Assembly (NCBI GenBank): GCA_019114115.1
Contig: DXGD01000337.1
Location: forward strand, 1-5,682
Reading direction: 5' to 3'
Length of the DNA: 5,682 nucleotides
Source: Candidatus Nesterenkonia stercoripullorum
GTDB taxonomy: Bacteria > Actinomycetota > Actinomycetes > Actinomycetales > Micrococcaceae
The translations under genes and the position numbers were made by a program. Positions 1-5,682 of the stretch are shown here, one piece after another (position 1 is the first letter of the stretch; each line of letters starts with the position of its first letter). The notes under the pieces are model-generated. The model saw only the letters and a program-made list of their open reading frames with translations, searched no databases and had not been told where the DNA came from.

Positions 1-96
1 GCTGACCCCGAGCGATTACCGAAGCTGATGTTGTCGTTACAGGTGGAGAAGGATGCGAAGCCAGTCCGATAGCCGGTGTTACAGCAGAGATATGCG
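1..96. other. Unassigned sequence flanking the truncated oxidoreductase gene
   Basis: No gene is recognised here. This stretch should hold the continuation of the minus-strand flavin oxidoreductase gene, but its reverse complement does not encode the expected continuation and soon meets another in-frame stop. On the plus strand, the frame starting at base 1 stays open for 23 codons and stops with TAG at 70-72; its last residues read EKDAKPVR. That could be the C-terminus of a gene entering from the left, for example a transposase that inserted into the oxidoreductase gene, but 23 codons are too few to identify a family and the open frame may be chance. A perfect 14-bp palindrome lies at 92-105, across the boundary. 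Confidence 0.3.
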
Positions 97-105
97 CTAG
101 CGCAT
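92..105. repeat. 14-bp perfect palindrome at the gene break
   Basis: The sequence ATGCGCTAGCGCAT reads the same on both strands. The part at 97-105 is the last coding sequence of the oxidoreductase fragment plus its stop codon, and the part at 92-96 is the novel flank. It marks the point where homology to the enzyme family stops. It could be a recombination or insertion junction, or the result of a short templated inverted duplication. No matching copy was noticed elsewhere in the window. Confidence 0.6.
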
Positions 106-348
106 GTCGATGACGCCGGTGCCGATCTCAATACGGCTGGTGCGCGCGCCGACGGCTGCCAGCAGCGGAAACGGCGAGGCGAGCTGCCGCGCGAAATGAT
201 GCACGCGGAAGTACGCCCCGTCTACTCCTAGCTCTTCAGCGGCGACCGCAAGCTCGATCGACTGCTGCAGCACCTCGGCTGCCGAGCGGGTACGCGAGTG
301 AGGCGAGGGCGTCCAATGACCGAATGAAAGGAATCCAATTTTCTTCAC
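97..348 (-). pseudogene. Truncated LLM-class flavin-dependent oxidoreductase (N-terminal fragment)
   Basis: The 83 readable codons match the N-terminus of luciferase-like (bacterial luciferase/F420 or FMN-dependent) monooxygenases. They show a beta strand starting KKIGFLSFGHW, a helix with SIELAVAAEELGVDGAYFRVHHFARQ-type residues (about 30-55), then PFPLLAAVGARTSRIEIGTGV (about 59-79), the usual second and third strands of the TIM barrel. Family members run to roughly 300-350 residues. Here a TAG stop follows ATG-CGC exactly where relatives normally continue with a tyrosine codon, so about three quarters of the protein is missing and no functional enzyme is expected. The start is GTG at 346-348; no Shine-Dalgarno sequence is visible upstream. 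The break coincides with the palindrome at 92-105, which suggests insertion, deletion or rearrangement rather than a simple nonsense mutation. The family call is confident; the cause of the break is inference. Confidence 0.75.
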
Positions 349-482
349 ATTTGAAATAACAGTGCGCTGGGCCCTGTCATTCCCCAGCCGCTGGGCGCCC
401 GCGGAGGACGCCCCGACGCCGTCTCGACACCTCAGCGAACAACCTCAGTCCGCGGTCTCAGCAAGCGCTCGCGGCAGCAATC
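349..482. other. Intergenic region downstream of folD
   Basis: These 134 bases separate the folD stop from the start of the oxidoreductase fragment, both on the minus strand. I see no convincing gene; the plus-strand frame that opens here is a shadow of folD. A weak inverted repeat (CCGCG at 450-454 with CGCGG at 470-474, 15-base loop) lies just downstream of folD. It is too short and lacks a following T-run on the minus strand, so I do not call it a terminator. The bases next to the fragment (about 331-362) are more AT-rich and may hold its former promoter. Confidence 0.3.
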
Positions 483-1388
483 TCAGTCAGCAGCGTCCAC
501 CTGTCGCTCCGCGGCACGCACGACGTTGGCCAGCAGCTCCGCGCGGGTCATCGGCCCTACCCCACCAGGGTTCGGCGAATACCACGAGGCGACGCCCTCA
601 ATGCCGGGCGCCACGTCCCCGTAGATCTTGGCCTTGCCAGTCTCCGGGTTCTGCTCACGGGTCACTCCGACGTCGAGCACAATCACACCTGGCTTCAGGA
701 CCGAGGGCTCGATCATGTGCTTCACCCCGGCTGCCGCGATGACGACGTCGGCCTGCGCCAGATGCCGCTCAACATCCACTGTCCCGGTGTGGCACAGCGT
801 CACCGTGGCGTTCACGGCCTTCCGGGTCAGCAGCAGCCCCATGGGCCGCCCGATCGTGACCCCCCTGCCGACGACGACGACGTGCTTGCCCTTCAGCTCC
901 AGCCCGTAGTGGTCCAGCAGGTCGATGCAGCCCTGCGGGGTGCACGGCAGCGGGGAGTTCATCTCCCCGCTCACGTTGGCGACCAGACGCCCGAGGTTCG
1001 TGGGGTGCAGCCCGTCGGCGTCCTTCTCCGGGGCGATCGCCTCCAGAATCAGCTGCGTGTCCAGATGCTTGGGCAGCGGCAGCTGCACGATGTACCCGGT
1101 GCAGGATTCGTCGGCGTTCAAGGCCTCCAGCTCGCTGAGCACCTGCTCCTGCGTGGCGTCGGCGGGAAGCTCCACCTGCAAGGAGGTGATCCCCACGTCA
1201 GCGCAGTCGCGATGCTTGCCGGCCACATAGGACTGCGAGGCAGGATCGGCTCCGACCAGCACCGTTCCCAGCCCTGGCGTCACTCCTGCGGCGCGAAGAG
1301 ATGCAACGCGCTCGGCCAGCGCCTCTTTCAGCGCCGCCGCCGTGGCCCGTCCGTCGAGGATCTGTGCTGTATCGACCGCACTCACCAT
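483..1388 (-). CDS. folD: Bifunctional methylenetetrahydrofolate dehydrogenase / methenyltetrahydrofolate cyclohydrolase FolD
   Basis: FolD is a cytosolic enzyme that oxidises 5,10-methylene-THF with NAD(P)+ and then hydrolyses methenyl-THF to 10-formyl-THF, feeding purine and formyl-Met-tRNA synthesis. The 301-residue length is normal for actinobacteria. The N-terminal catalytic domain has [14 protein letters not shown], with Tyr54 and the catalytic Lys58, then VQLPLPKH (Gln102) and KDADGLHP (Asp125), the residues that build the folate site. The Rossmann domain shows PCTPQG (148-153) and the nucleotide loop [10 protein letters not shown] (174-183). The C-terminal [12 protein letters not shown] (272-283) is the second family signature. 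The ATG start at 1386-1388 lies inside the glyA stop region (ATGGTGA), so the two genes overlap by 7 nt and are probably translationally coupled. A GAGGA lies directly before the ATG, too close to be a good ribosome site, which also points to coupling. No key residue is missing. Confidence 0.97.
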   Translation of the reverse strand: MVSAVDTAQILDGRATAAALKEALAERVASLRAAGVTPGLGTVLVGADPASQSYVAGKHRDCADVGITSLQVELPADATQEQVLSELEALNADESCTGYIVQLPLPKHLDTQLILEAIAPEKDADGLHPTNLGRLVANVSGEMNSPLPCTPQGCIDLLDHYGLELKGKHVVVVGRGVTIGRPMGLLLTRKAVNATVTLCHTGTVDVERHLAQADVVIAAAGVKHMIEPSVLKPGVIVLDVGVTREQNPETGKAKIYGDVAPGIEGVASWYSPNPGGVGPMTRAELLANVVRAAERQVDAAD

Positions 1389-2665
1389 TCCTCAAGCCCT
1401 TCATACAGCGGGAACGCCGTGGTCAGAGCATCGACGCGAGCGCGCAGCGCCTCCACATCAGGGTTCGGCATGAGCGCCTGGGCAATGATGTCGGAGACCT
1501 CAGTGAACTCCGTCTCACCGAAGCCGCGCGAGGCCAGCGCCGGAGTGCCGATACGGAGCCCGGAGGTGACCATCGGAGGCCGCGGGTCGTTCGGCACGGC
1601 ATTGCGGTTCACGGTGATGCCGACGTCGTGGAGCAGATCTTCTGCCTGCTTGCCGTCCAGGTCGGACTCCCGCAGGTCCACCAGCACCAGGTGCACATCC
1701 GTGCCACCGGTCAGCACGGAGACGCCGTGCGCGGCAACGTCGTCGGAGACGAGGCGCTCGGCCAGGATCTTGGCACCGGCGACCGTGCGGCGCTGCCGCT
1801 CCTTGAAGTCCTCAGAGGCCGCGATCTTGAACGCGATCGCCTTCGCCGCGATCGCATGCATGAGCGGACCGCCCTGCTGACCGGGGAAGACCGCGGAGTT
1901 GATCTTCTTCTTATGCTCTTCCTTGCACAGGATGATGCCAGAGCGGGGGCCCGCCAGCGTCTTGTGCACCGTGGTGGTCACGACGTCGGCGTAGGGCACT
2001 GGGTTCTCGTGCAGGCCGGCAGCCACCAGGCCCGCGAAATGCGCCATGTCCACCCAGAAGATGGCTCCCACTTCGTCGGCGATCTTGCGGAAGGCAGCGA
2101 AGTCCAGCTGCCGCGGGTAGGCGGACCAGCCGGCGACGATCATGTTCGGCCGCTCGGCGAGCGCCTGCTCGCGCACCTTCTCCATATCGATCACGCCGGT
2201 CTCAGAATCGACCTCATAGGCAGCGATCTCGTGGAACTTCCCTGAGTAGTTCAGCTTCATGCCGTGCGTGAGGTGCCCGCCGTGGGCCAGCGAGAGCCCC
2301 ATGAGCTTATCGCCGGGCTTGAGGAAGGCGGTCATCACCGCAACATTGGCCTGCGCGCCAGCGTGCGGCTGAACATTGGCGTGCTCCGCGCCGAAGAGCT
2401 CCTTGGCGCGCTCGATGGCGAGATTCTCGGCGACGTCGACGAACTCGCAGCCACCGTAGTATCTCCGCCCCGGATACCCCTCGGCATACTTGTTGGTGAG
2501 CACGGAGCCCTGCGCTTCGAGCACCGCCCGGGGCACGAAGTTCTCGGACGCGATCATCTCAAGTGTTCCGCGCTGACGTCCCAGCTCGTCCGAGATGGCC
2601 TGGGCTATCTCTGGATCGACTTCGGACAGCGGCGCATTGTTCAGGTTCTGCGAGTCACGGTTCAT
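1382..2665 (-). CDS. glyA: Serine hydroxymethyltransferase GlyA
   Basis: SHMT is a PLP enzyme of the cytosol. It transfers the serine hydroxymethyl group to tetrahydrofolate, giving glycine and 5,10-methylene-THF, the substrate of the FolD protein encoded next. The 427-residue length is typical of bacterial SHMT. Visible signatures are MIASENF (37-43), [15 protein letters not shown] (60-74, folate and substrate contacts, with Glu62 the likely general acid/base), QPHAGAQAN (99-107), [10 protein letters not shown] (126-135, His131 stacking on PLP), VDMAH (205-209, Asp206 pairing with the pyridine nitrogen), the PLP lysine Lys235 in [11 protein letters not shown], and SGLRIGTPA (368-376), where Arg371 binds the substrate carboxylate. 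The ATG start at 2663-2665 has AAGGAG 11 nt upstream. It is the first gene of the glyA-folD operon, transcribed from the region shared with the divergent Fur-family gene. All catalytic residues are present. Confidence 0.98.
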   Translation of the reverse strand: MNRDSQNLNNAPLSEVDPEIAQAISDELGRQRGTLEMIASENFVPRAVLEAQGSVLTNKYAEGYPGRRYYGGCEFVDVAENLAIERAKELFGAEHANVQPHAGAQANVAVMTAFLKPGDKLMGLSLAHGGHLTHGMKLNYSGKFHEIAAYEVDSETGVIDMEKVREQALAERPNMIVAGWSAYPRQLDFAAFRKIADEVGAIFWVDMAHFAGLVAAGLHENPVPYADVVTTTVHKTLAGPRSGIILCKEEHKKKINSAVFPGQQGGPLMHAIAAKAIAFKIAASEDFKERQRRTVAGAKILAERLVSDDVAAHGVSVLTGGTDVHLVLVDLRESDLDGKQAEDLLHDVGITVNRNAVPNDPRPPMVTSGLRIGTPALASRGFGETEFTEVSDIIAQALMPNPDVEALRARVDALTTAFPLYEGLEEW

Positions 2666-2676
2666 GGACGGCTGGT

Positions 2677-2682
2677 CTCCTT
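2677..2682 (-). promoter_or_regulatory. Ribosome binding site of glyA
   Basis: The minus-strand AAGGAG is a full Shine-Dalgarno match. Its spacing of 11 nt to the ATG at 2665 is slightly long but acceptable. It supports the chosen start, since no other in-frame start has a comparable site. Confidence 0.7.
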
Positions 2683-2877
2683 GATGACGCTACAGTTCGC
2701 GGGCGGGTGCCAGGCAGGCATCTCCCCCTACGGCAAGGCGCCGAAGCGAAGGCACCTGGCCCCGGATCAGTCTATCGTTGCGAAGCCGGACTCGCGCCAG
2801 CCAGAAGGACCGGAAATCTGCGCGCACTCTGCCGCCGAGTCACTCCTGTCTCCGCCCCTGCCGCTGATCCGGAGTTA

Positions 2878-2894
2878 TTGTGAATTACTCAGAA
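2878..2894. promoter_or_regulatory. Candidate Fur/CatR operator (imperfect inverted repeat)
   Basis: An odd-centred inverted repeat around base 2886 reads TTGTGAATTACTCAGAA, with 12 of 16 non-central bases matching their partners. The core TGAaTtAcTCA is the most symmetric part. Length, AT-richness and the single-base centre fit Fur-family operators (7-1-7 type), and autoregulation is established for CatR and mycobacterial FurA. Match to the classical Fur or PerR consensus is only partial. It overlaps the candidate -35 of the regulator gene, as expected for a repressor site. The assignment is inference. Confidence 0.4.
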
Positions 2895-2906
2895 ATAGGG
2901 CAGACT
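2878..2906 (+). promoter_or_regulatory. Candidate promoter of the fur-katA unit
   Basis: TTGTGA at 2878-2883 could be a -35 element. After a 17-nt spacer comes CAGACT at 2901-2906 as a weak -10. Transcription would then begin about 7 nt on, at or next to the GTG start codon at 2914, giving a leaderless message. This agrees with the absence of a Shine-Dalgarno sequence before the regulator. The hexamers match the consensus only moderately (about 4/6 and 3/6). Confidence 0.3.
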
Positions 2907-2913
2907 GGATGCC

Positions 2914-3390
2914 GTGACGACAATGGATTGGCCGGCCAGACTGCGCGAACAGGGACTGCGGGTGACGCGTCAGCGTCTCGCGGTCCTCGATGTCGTCGCG
3001 CGCTTTCCGCACCATCCGGCCGATGCCATCCATTCCAGAGTCATGGAGCAGCTGCCTGAGATCACGGTGCAGTCGGTGTATACCGTCCTGCACGATCTGA
3101 CGGCCCGTGAACTCCTGCGGCGGTTCGACCCACCCGGGTCGCCCGCCTGCTACGAGACACGCACTCATGATAACCACCACCATGCGATCTGCACTCGATG
3201 CGGACGCATAGAGGATGTCGAGTGCGTGCACGGTGAGGCTCCATGCCTTCAGGCCCCAGCATCGCTGGGAATGACAGTGGAGGTCGCCGACGTCGTCTTC
3301 CGGGGAGTCTGTGATGACTGCGCAACAGGGCGCATCCCGGAGGAGATCACGGCCGCCGACGCAGAGAACGCCCCGTCGCACACTATGTGA
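2914..3390 (+). CDS. Fur-family transcriptional regulator, CatR/FurA subgroup (peroxide/metal-responsive)
   Basis: This is a 158-residue DNA-binding repressor of the Fur superfamily. The N-terminal winged helix-turn-helix carries LRVTRQRLAVLDV (15-27), HPADAIH (34-40) and the recognition region ITVQSVYTVLHDL (50-62). The C-terminal metal-binding and dimerisation domain has ETRTHDNHHHAICTRCG (81-97). Likely regulatory-metal ligands are His34, Glu81, His88, His90 and Asp101; structural zinc ligands are Cys93/Cys96 and Cys133/Cys136. The segment DNHHHAICTRCGRIEDVECV...GEAPCL closely resembles Streptomyces CatR and mycobacterial FurA, which repress their own gene and an adjacent catalase. The katA gene follows after 38 nt, supporting that role. 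The GTG at 2914 is preferred because it lets the protein begin like FurA relatives. An ATG three codons in (2923) is the alternative; neither has a ribosome site. An ATG-CCG-TGA mini-frame (2909-2917) overlaps the start. Whether it senses peroxide by histidine oxidation is inference. Confidence 0.92.
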   Translation: MTTMDWPARLREQGLRVTRQRLAVLDVVARFPHHPADAIHSRVMEQLPEITVQSVYTVLHDLTARELLRRFDPPGSPACYETRTHDNHHHAICTRCGRIEDVECVHGEAPCLQAPASLGMTVEVADVVFRGVCDDCATGRIPEEITAADAENAPSHTM

Positions 3391-3415
3391 AGTTGTCCGC
3401 CCCCAAGTAGAAGAA

Positions 3416-3422
3416 AAGGGAG
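3416..3422 (+). promoter_or_regulatory. Ribosome binding site of katA
   Basis: AAGGGAG sits 6 nt before the ATG at 3429. It supports the chosen start and gives katA independent translation initiation within the message shared with the regulator. Confidence 0.65.
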
Positions 3423-3428
3423 TCACTC

Positions 3429-4892
3429 ATGAGCACTTCCCCGACATCGCATGCCACCGGGTCCACCACCCAGGCCGGCATCCCCGCTGTCAGCGACCGC
3501 AATTCGCTGACCGTCGGCCCTGATGGCCCGATCGTCCTGCACGATCACCACCTGGTCGAGACGCTGGCCCACTTCAACCGGATGAACGTCCCCGAGCGTC
3601 GTCCGCATGCCAAGGGCGCTGGCGCCTTCGGCACATTCGAGGTGACTGAGGATGTCTCCCAGTACACCAAGGCCGATCTGTTCCAGCCCGGCAAGAAGAC
3701 TGAGACGCTGCTGCGCTTCTCCACTGTCGCCGGTGAGCTGGGCTCTCCCGACACCTGGCGAGACGTGCGCGGGTTCGCCATGAAGTTCTACACCGAAGAG
3801 GGCAACTTCGACCTCGTGGGCAACAACACCCCGGTGTTCTTCGTCCGCGACCCCATGAAGTTCACCCACTTCATCCGCTCGCAGAAGCGCCTGCCGGACT
3901 CCGGCCTGCGCGACCCGCACATGCAGTGGGACTTCTGGACGCAGAACCCCGAGTCGGCACACCAGGTCACCTACCTGATGGGCGACCGCGGCCTGCCCGC
4001 GTCCTGGCGCCGGATGAACGGCTACGGCTCGCACACCTACCAGTGGAACAACGAGAACGGCGAGCGTTTCTGGGTGAAGTACCACTTCATCAACGACGCC
4101 GGCTTCGACACGATGACCAATGAGGAGGCCGAGCAGCTGGCAGGCGCCGACGCCGACTTCCATCGTCGGGACCTCTTCGAGGCCATCAACCGCGGCGAGC
4201 ACCCCACCTGGACCTTGTACGTGCAGATCATGCCGTACGAGGATGCCAAGACCTACCGGATCAACCCCTTCGATCTGACGAAGATCTGGCCCCAGTCGGA
4301 CTACCCGCGGATCAAGGTCGGCACGCTGACCCTGAACCGGAACCCGAAGAACTTCTTCGCCGAGATCGAGCAGGCTGCCTTCTCCCCGGCGAACATGGTT
4401 CCCGGCACCGGCAACTCCCCCGACAAGATGCTGCTGGGCCGCAACTTCGCCTACGCGGATGCACACCGCTACCGCATCGGCACGAACTTCCAGCAGCTGC
4501 CGGTCAACCGCCCGAAGAGCGAGGTGTACACCTACAACTTCGAAGGCAACATGTGGTACGAGCACACCGGCGACCGACCGGTCTACGTGCCGAACACCGT
4601 CGAGGGTGCCACCTGGTCTGATGAAGAGGGCCCCGTGGAGAACGGCTGGGAGACCGACGGCGAGCTCGTTCGCTCGGCATACACCCTGCGTCCCGAGGAC
4701 GACGACTTCAGCCAGCCCGGGACGCTGGTGCGTGAGGTCATGAACGACGAGCAGCGCAACCGTCTAGTCGAGACCGTCTCCGGCATGATGGGCAGCGTGC
4801 AGGAGCCCGTGCTCTCGAACGTCTTCCAGTACTGGAAGAACGTTGACGCCGAGATCGGCCAGCGCATCGAGGACGCCTCGAAGAACGCCTGA
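3429..4892 (+). CDS. katA: Monofunctional haem catalase KatA
   Basis: Catalase breaks hydrogen peroxide down to water and oxygen in the cytosol. At 487 residues it is a small-subunit, probably clade 3, haem b catalase; it is not a KatG catalase-peroxidase and has no C-terminal flavodoxin-like extension. The distal active-site signature is [20 protein letters not shown] (49-68) with catalytic His60. Ser98 in RFSTV and the conserved Asn133 in VGNNTPVFF complete the distal pocket. The proximal haem signature RNFAYADAH (338-346) provides the haem-ligand Tyr342. Other family blocks are [14 protein letters not shown] (141-154), GYGSHTYQW (198-206), FDLTKIWP (281-288) and [24 protein letters not shown] (303-326). 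It follows the CatR/FurA-type regulator by 38 nt with no obvious promoter between, so both are likely cotranscribed and derepressed under peroxide. A strong hairpin follows the stop. No defects are seen. Confidence 0.98.
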   Translation: MSTSPTSHATGSTTQAGIPAVSDRNSLTVGPDGPIVLHDHHLVETLAHFNRMNVPERRPHAKGAGAFGTFEVTEDVSQYTKADLFQPGKKTETLLRFSTVAGELGSPDTWRDVRGFAMKFYTEEGNFDLVGNNTPVFFVRDPMKFTHFIRSQKRLPDSGLRDPHMQWDFWTQNPESAHQVTYLMGDRGLPASWRRMNGYGSHTYQWNNENGERFWVKYHFINDAGFDTMTNEEAEQLAGADADFHRRDLFEAINRGEHPTWTLYVQIMPYEDAKTYRINPFDLTKIWPQSDYPRIKVGTLTLNRNPKNFFAEIEQAAFSPANMVPGTGNSPDKMLLGRNFAYADAHRYRIGTNFQQLPVNRPKSEVYTYNFEGNMWYEHTGDRPVYVPNTVEGATWSDEEGPVENGWETDGELVRSAYTLRPEDDDFSQPGTLVREVMNDEQRNRLVETVSGMMGSVQEPVLSNVFQYWKNVDAEIGQRIEDASKNA

Positions 4893-4917
4893 GTGCCACG
4901 CCGCGAGTACGCATGAC

Positions 4918-4951
4918 TGAGGGCCCGCCGGATGATTCCGGCGGGCCCTCA
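4918..4951. terminator. Transcription terminator hairpin after katA, possibly bidirectional
   Basis: A perfect 15-bp GC-rich stem (4918-4932 with 4937-4951) closes a TGAT loop, 25 nt after the katA stop. A T-run is lacking on the plus side (TCGTGTCT follows), which is common for intrinsic terminators in high-GC actinobacteria. The neighbour on the right is transcribed towards it and ends 95 nt away, so the hairpin may serve both strands. Confidence 0.8.
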
Positions 4952-5045
4952 TCGTGTCTGCCACGTCTCGGCAGGTGCTTTCAGCGACGGCGTCCTCAGA
5001 TGCCTCCGCCGGCTGCACTATATTTCACCGACAGGCTGCGCAGGA
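4952..5045. other. Intergenic region between the katA terminator and the lipoprotein gene
   Basis: This is the 3' flank of two convergent genes. I find no further gene, no second clear hairpin and no repeat of note. Plus-strand frames running through it are short and have no family resemblance. Confidence 0.3.
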
Positions 5046-5318
5046 TCAGCCCTCAGGCTCTTCCGCCGTGTCATCGCCTTCCAGCGGGTCCCCTTCAGCA
5101 GGGTCTTCCTCGATGCCGCCGTTCTCCTCAGGGTCTTCCTGAGTGCCCTCGTCCTCTGTGCCCTCTTCAGCGCCGTCCTCCCCGACACCGTTCTCGACAG
5201 TGTCGTCAGATTCCGTGTCGGCTCCGTCATCGCAGGCTGTCACGCCGAAGAGCGCGAGGGAGCCGATGCCGATGACCCCGGCAATGGAACGAAGCTTGTG
5301 ATCAGCGGTGGTAGCCAT
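5046..5318 (-). CDS. Putative hyperacidic lipoprotein, function unknown
   Basis: The 90-residue product begins with a lipoprotein signal peptide: a short n-region with Lys8 and Arg10, a hydrophobic stretch (about 11-27), and the lipobox VTAC with the lipidated cysteine at position 29. The mature part is about 62 residues, of which 29 are Asp or Glu, with no Lys or Arg and only one Cys. It is rich in Gly, Thr and Pro, so it is probably disordered and strongly anionic, tethered outside the membrane. I do not recognise a domain. The ATG at 5316-5318 is chosen because GGAGGT lies 7 nt upstream and the signal peptide starts there; the frame extends 39 codons further upstream, but that stretch looks non-coding. 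A 12-base direct repeat (5099-5110 and 5129-5140) inside the gene encodes related EDP-E motifs, hinting at growth by internal duplication. It is convergent with katA and shows no functional link to it. Confidence 0.75.
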   Translation of the reverse strand: MATTADHKLRSIAGVIGIGSLALFGVTACDDGADTESDDTVENGVGEDGAEEGTEDEGTQEDPEENGGIEEDPAEGDPLEGDDTAEEPEG

Positions 5319-5533
5319 AGTGTTTACCTCCGTTGGTGTGCGCTGTGCAGTGCGGGATTTCCGCTCTCCCCACCGGCGCCCGGCCTGCAGCCTGTCGGTC
5401 ACGACGCCGAATGGATCTGCCCCCATGATGGACATAATTCAGGTAACGACGAAAGTCCTCACGGGTAGTTTCTGGCAAATTAGGATGAAGCTATCACTAT
5501 TTGTTCAGGAAACTAACAGGTAAGCCCCGTTGG
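5319..5533. promoter_or_regulatory. Upstream region of the lipoprotein gene
   Basis: These 215 bases lie between two minus-strand genes and presumably hold the lipoprotein promoter. The part at about 5430-5525 is clearly more AT-rich than the surrounding coding DNA, as expected for a promoter. I could not pick out a -35/-10 pair with good spacing. No terminator hairpin of convincing strength follows the partial gene on the right. Confidence 0.3.
5326..5331 (-). promoter_or_regulatory. Ribosome binding site of the lipoprotein gene
   Basis: The minus-strand GGAGGT, 7 nt before the ATG at 5318, is a near-perfect Shine-Dalgarno sequence. It decides the start in favour of the 90-residue product over the longer upstream-extended frame. 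Confidence 0.75.
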
Positions 5534-5682
5534 CTACTCCTCAAGGAGCCGCGTCACGATCCGCTGAACAGTATCGAGGTCCACGATCTCTTCCTCAGGA
5601 GGCGATTCAGGAGACTCTGACTCGTTCCAATCACTGAAGTGGATGGTGGAGGCGAACGGTGAGTCTGTGATCTCGATGGACA
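5534..5682 (-). CDS. Unidentified acidic protein, C-terminal part only
   Basis: A minus-strand frame enters from the right edge and stops with TAG at 5534-5536, giving the last 48 complete codons of a gene whose start lies outside the window. The product reads SIEITDSPFASTIHFSDWNE, then a Glu/Ser/Pro-rich linker (SESPESPPEEE), then a likely amphipathic helix IVDLDTVQRIVTRLLEE at the end. The other two minus-strand frames are closed by stops, and residue composition and GC-rich third positions look coding. I do not recognise the family. It runs in the same direction as the lipoprotein gene, but a 215-nt gap separates them, so they are probably not one operon. Confidence 0.55.
   Translation of the reverse strand, partial: SIEITDSPFASTIHFSDWNESESPESPPEEEIVDLDTVQRIVTRLLEE

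Larger units (their letters stand above)
2666..2913. promoter_or_regulatory. Divergent intergenic region: glyA leader and fur-katA promoter area
   Basis: This 248-nt region drives two divergent units. On the minus strand, a possible -10 element TAGACT lies at 2774-2769 with no convincing -35; it would give a glyA leader of roughly 100 nt. The leader can pair GGTGCC with GGCACC (plus coordinates 2706-2711 with 2751-2756), or GCCAGG with CCTGGC (2709-2714 with 2755-2760). Inside lies a CGC-TTCG-GCG mini-hairpin. I could not match it to a known riboswitch such as the glycine, THF or SAM classes. On the plus side, the last 40 nt before the regulator are AT-rich and hold the candidate promoter and operator listed separately. 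The central part (about 2790-2875) shows nothing recognisable. Confidence 0.5.

Noticed and set aside
450..474. Terminator hairpin after folD
   Set aside because: The stem is only 5 bp with a 15-base loop and there is no T-run; not distinguishable from chance in GC-rich DNA.
717..2245. Long plus-strand open frames opposite folD and glyA (717-1880 and 1301-2245)
   Set aside because: They are antisense to two well-supported enzymes; their His/Arg/Pro/Gln-rich composition is typical of mirror frames in high-GC DNA.
2700..2800. Known riboswitch (glycine, THF or SAM type) ahead of glyA
   Set aside because: A GCGCCGAAG-like string on the plus strand recalls part of the glycine riboswitch, but it is on the wrong strand for glyA and the other conserved blocks are absent.
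2264..2917. Plus-strand open frame running from glyA antisense through the intergenic region into the regulator start
   Set aside because: It is mostly antisense to glyA, has no ribosome site or family resemblance, and would cover the promoter area of both divergent units.
3423..4565. A 380-codon minus-strand open frame opposite katA
   Set aside because: It lies wholly antisense to a clear catalase gene, is rich in Val, Gly, Leu, His and Arg as expected for a GC-rich shadow frame, and has no recognisable domain.
5319..5435. N-terminal 39-codon extension of the lipoprotein gene
   Set aside because: The extension has no ribosome site and would bury the signal peptide; the internal ATG at 5318 has GGAGGT at ideal spacing and starts a normal lipoprotein signal.
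1..5682. CRISPR arrays, tRNA or rRNA genes, phage genes, toxin-antitoxin or defence systems
   Set aside because: No regularly spaced repeats, no tRNA-like cloverleaf with conserved arms and no proteins of such families were found in any part of the window.

Overview
This window looks like chromosomal DNA from a high-GC actinobacterium, most likely Micrococcales and close to Micrococcaceae (Arthrobacter or Nesterenkonia type). The evidence is GC-rich third codon positions, strong agreement of the serine hydroxymethyltransferase and FolD sequences with the actinobacterial forms, and a CatR/FurA-type regulator next to a catalase. The placement comes from recognising protein families by eye, not from a database search.

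Layout, left to right. Positions 1-96 are unassigned sequence that meets the broken end of a flavin-dependent (luciferase-like) oxidoreductase gene on the minus strand (97-348); only its first 83 codons remain. After a short gap comes a two-gene minus-strand operon, glyA (2665 to 1382) then folD (1388 to 483), overlapping by 7 nt. A 248-nt divergent intergenic region (2666-2913) holds the glyA leader and the promoter area of a plus-strand pair: a Fur-family regulator of the CatR/FurA subgroup (2914-3390) and a monofunctional haem catalase (3429-4892). A 15-bp perfect hairpin (4918-4951) follows the catalase. A small minus-strand gene for a very acidic putative lipoprotein (5318 to 5046) and the 3' end of an unidentified acidic minus-strand gene (5682 to 5534) fill the right side.

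How the genes work together. GlyA converts serine and tetrahydrofolate to glycine and 5,10-methylene-THF. FolD then oxidises and hydrolyses that product to 10-formyl-THF, so the operon is a compact one-carbon supply unit. The Fur-family protein is expected to sense peroxide or metal and to repress itself and the catalase gene downstream, as known for catR-catA in Streptomyces and furA-katG in mycobacteria. The lipoprotein and the partial gene have no recognisable function.

No undescribed multi-gene system is evident. The most interesting loose ends are the truncated oxidoreductase that ends inside a 14-bp palindrome, the glyA leader with two mutually exclusive pairings, the possibly leaderless regulator gene with an operator-like inverted repeat at its promoter, and the hyperacidic lipoprotein.
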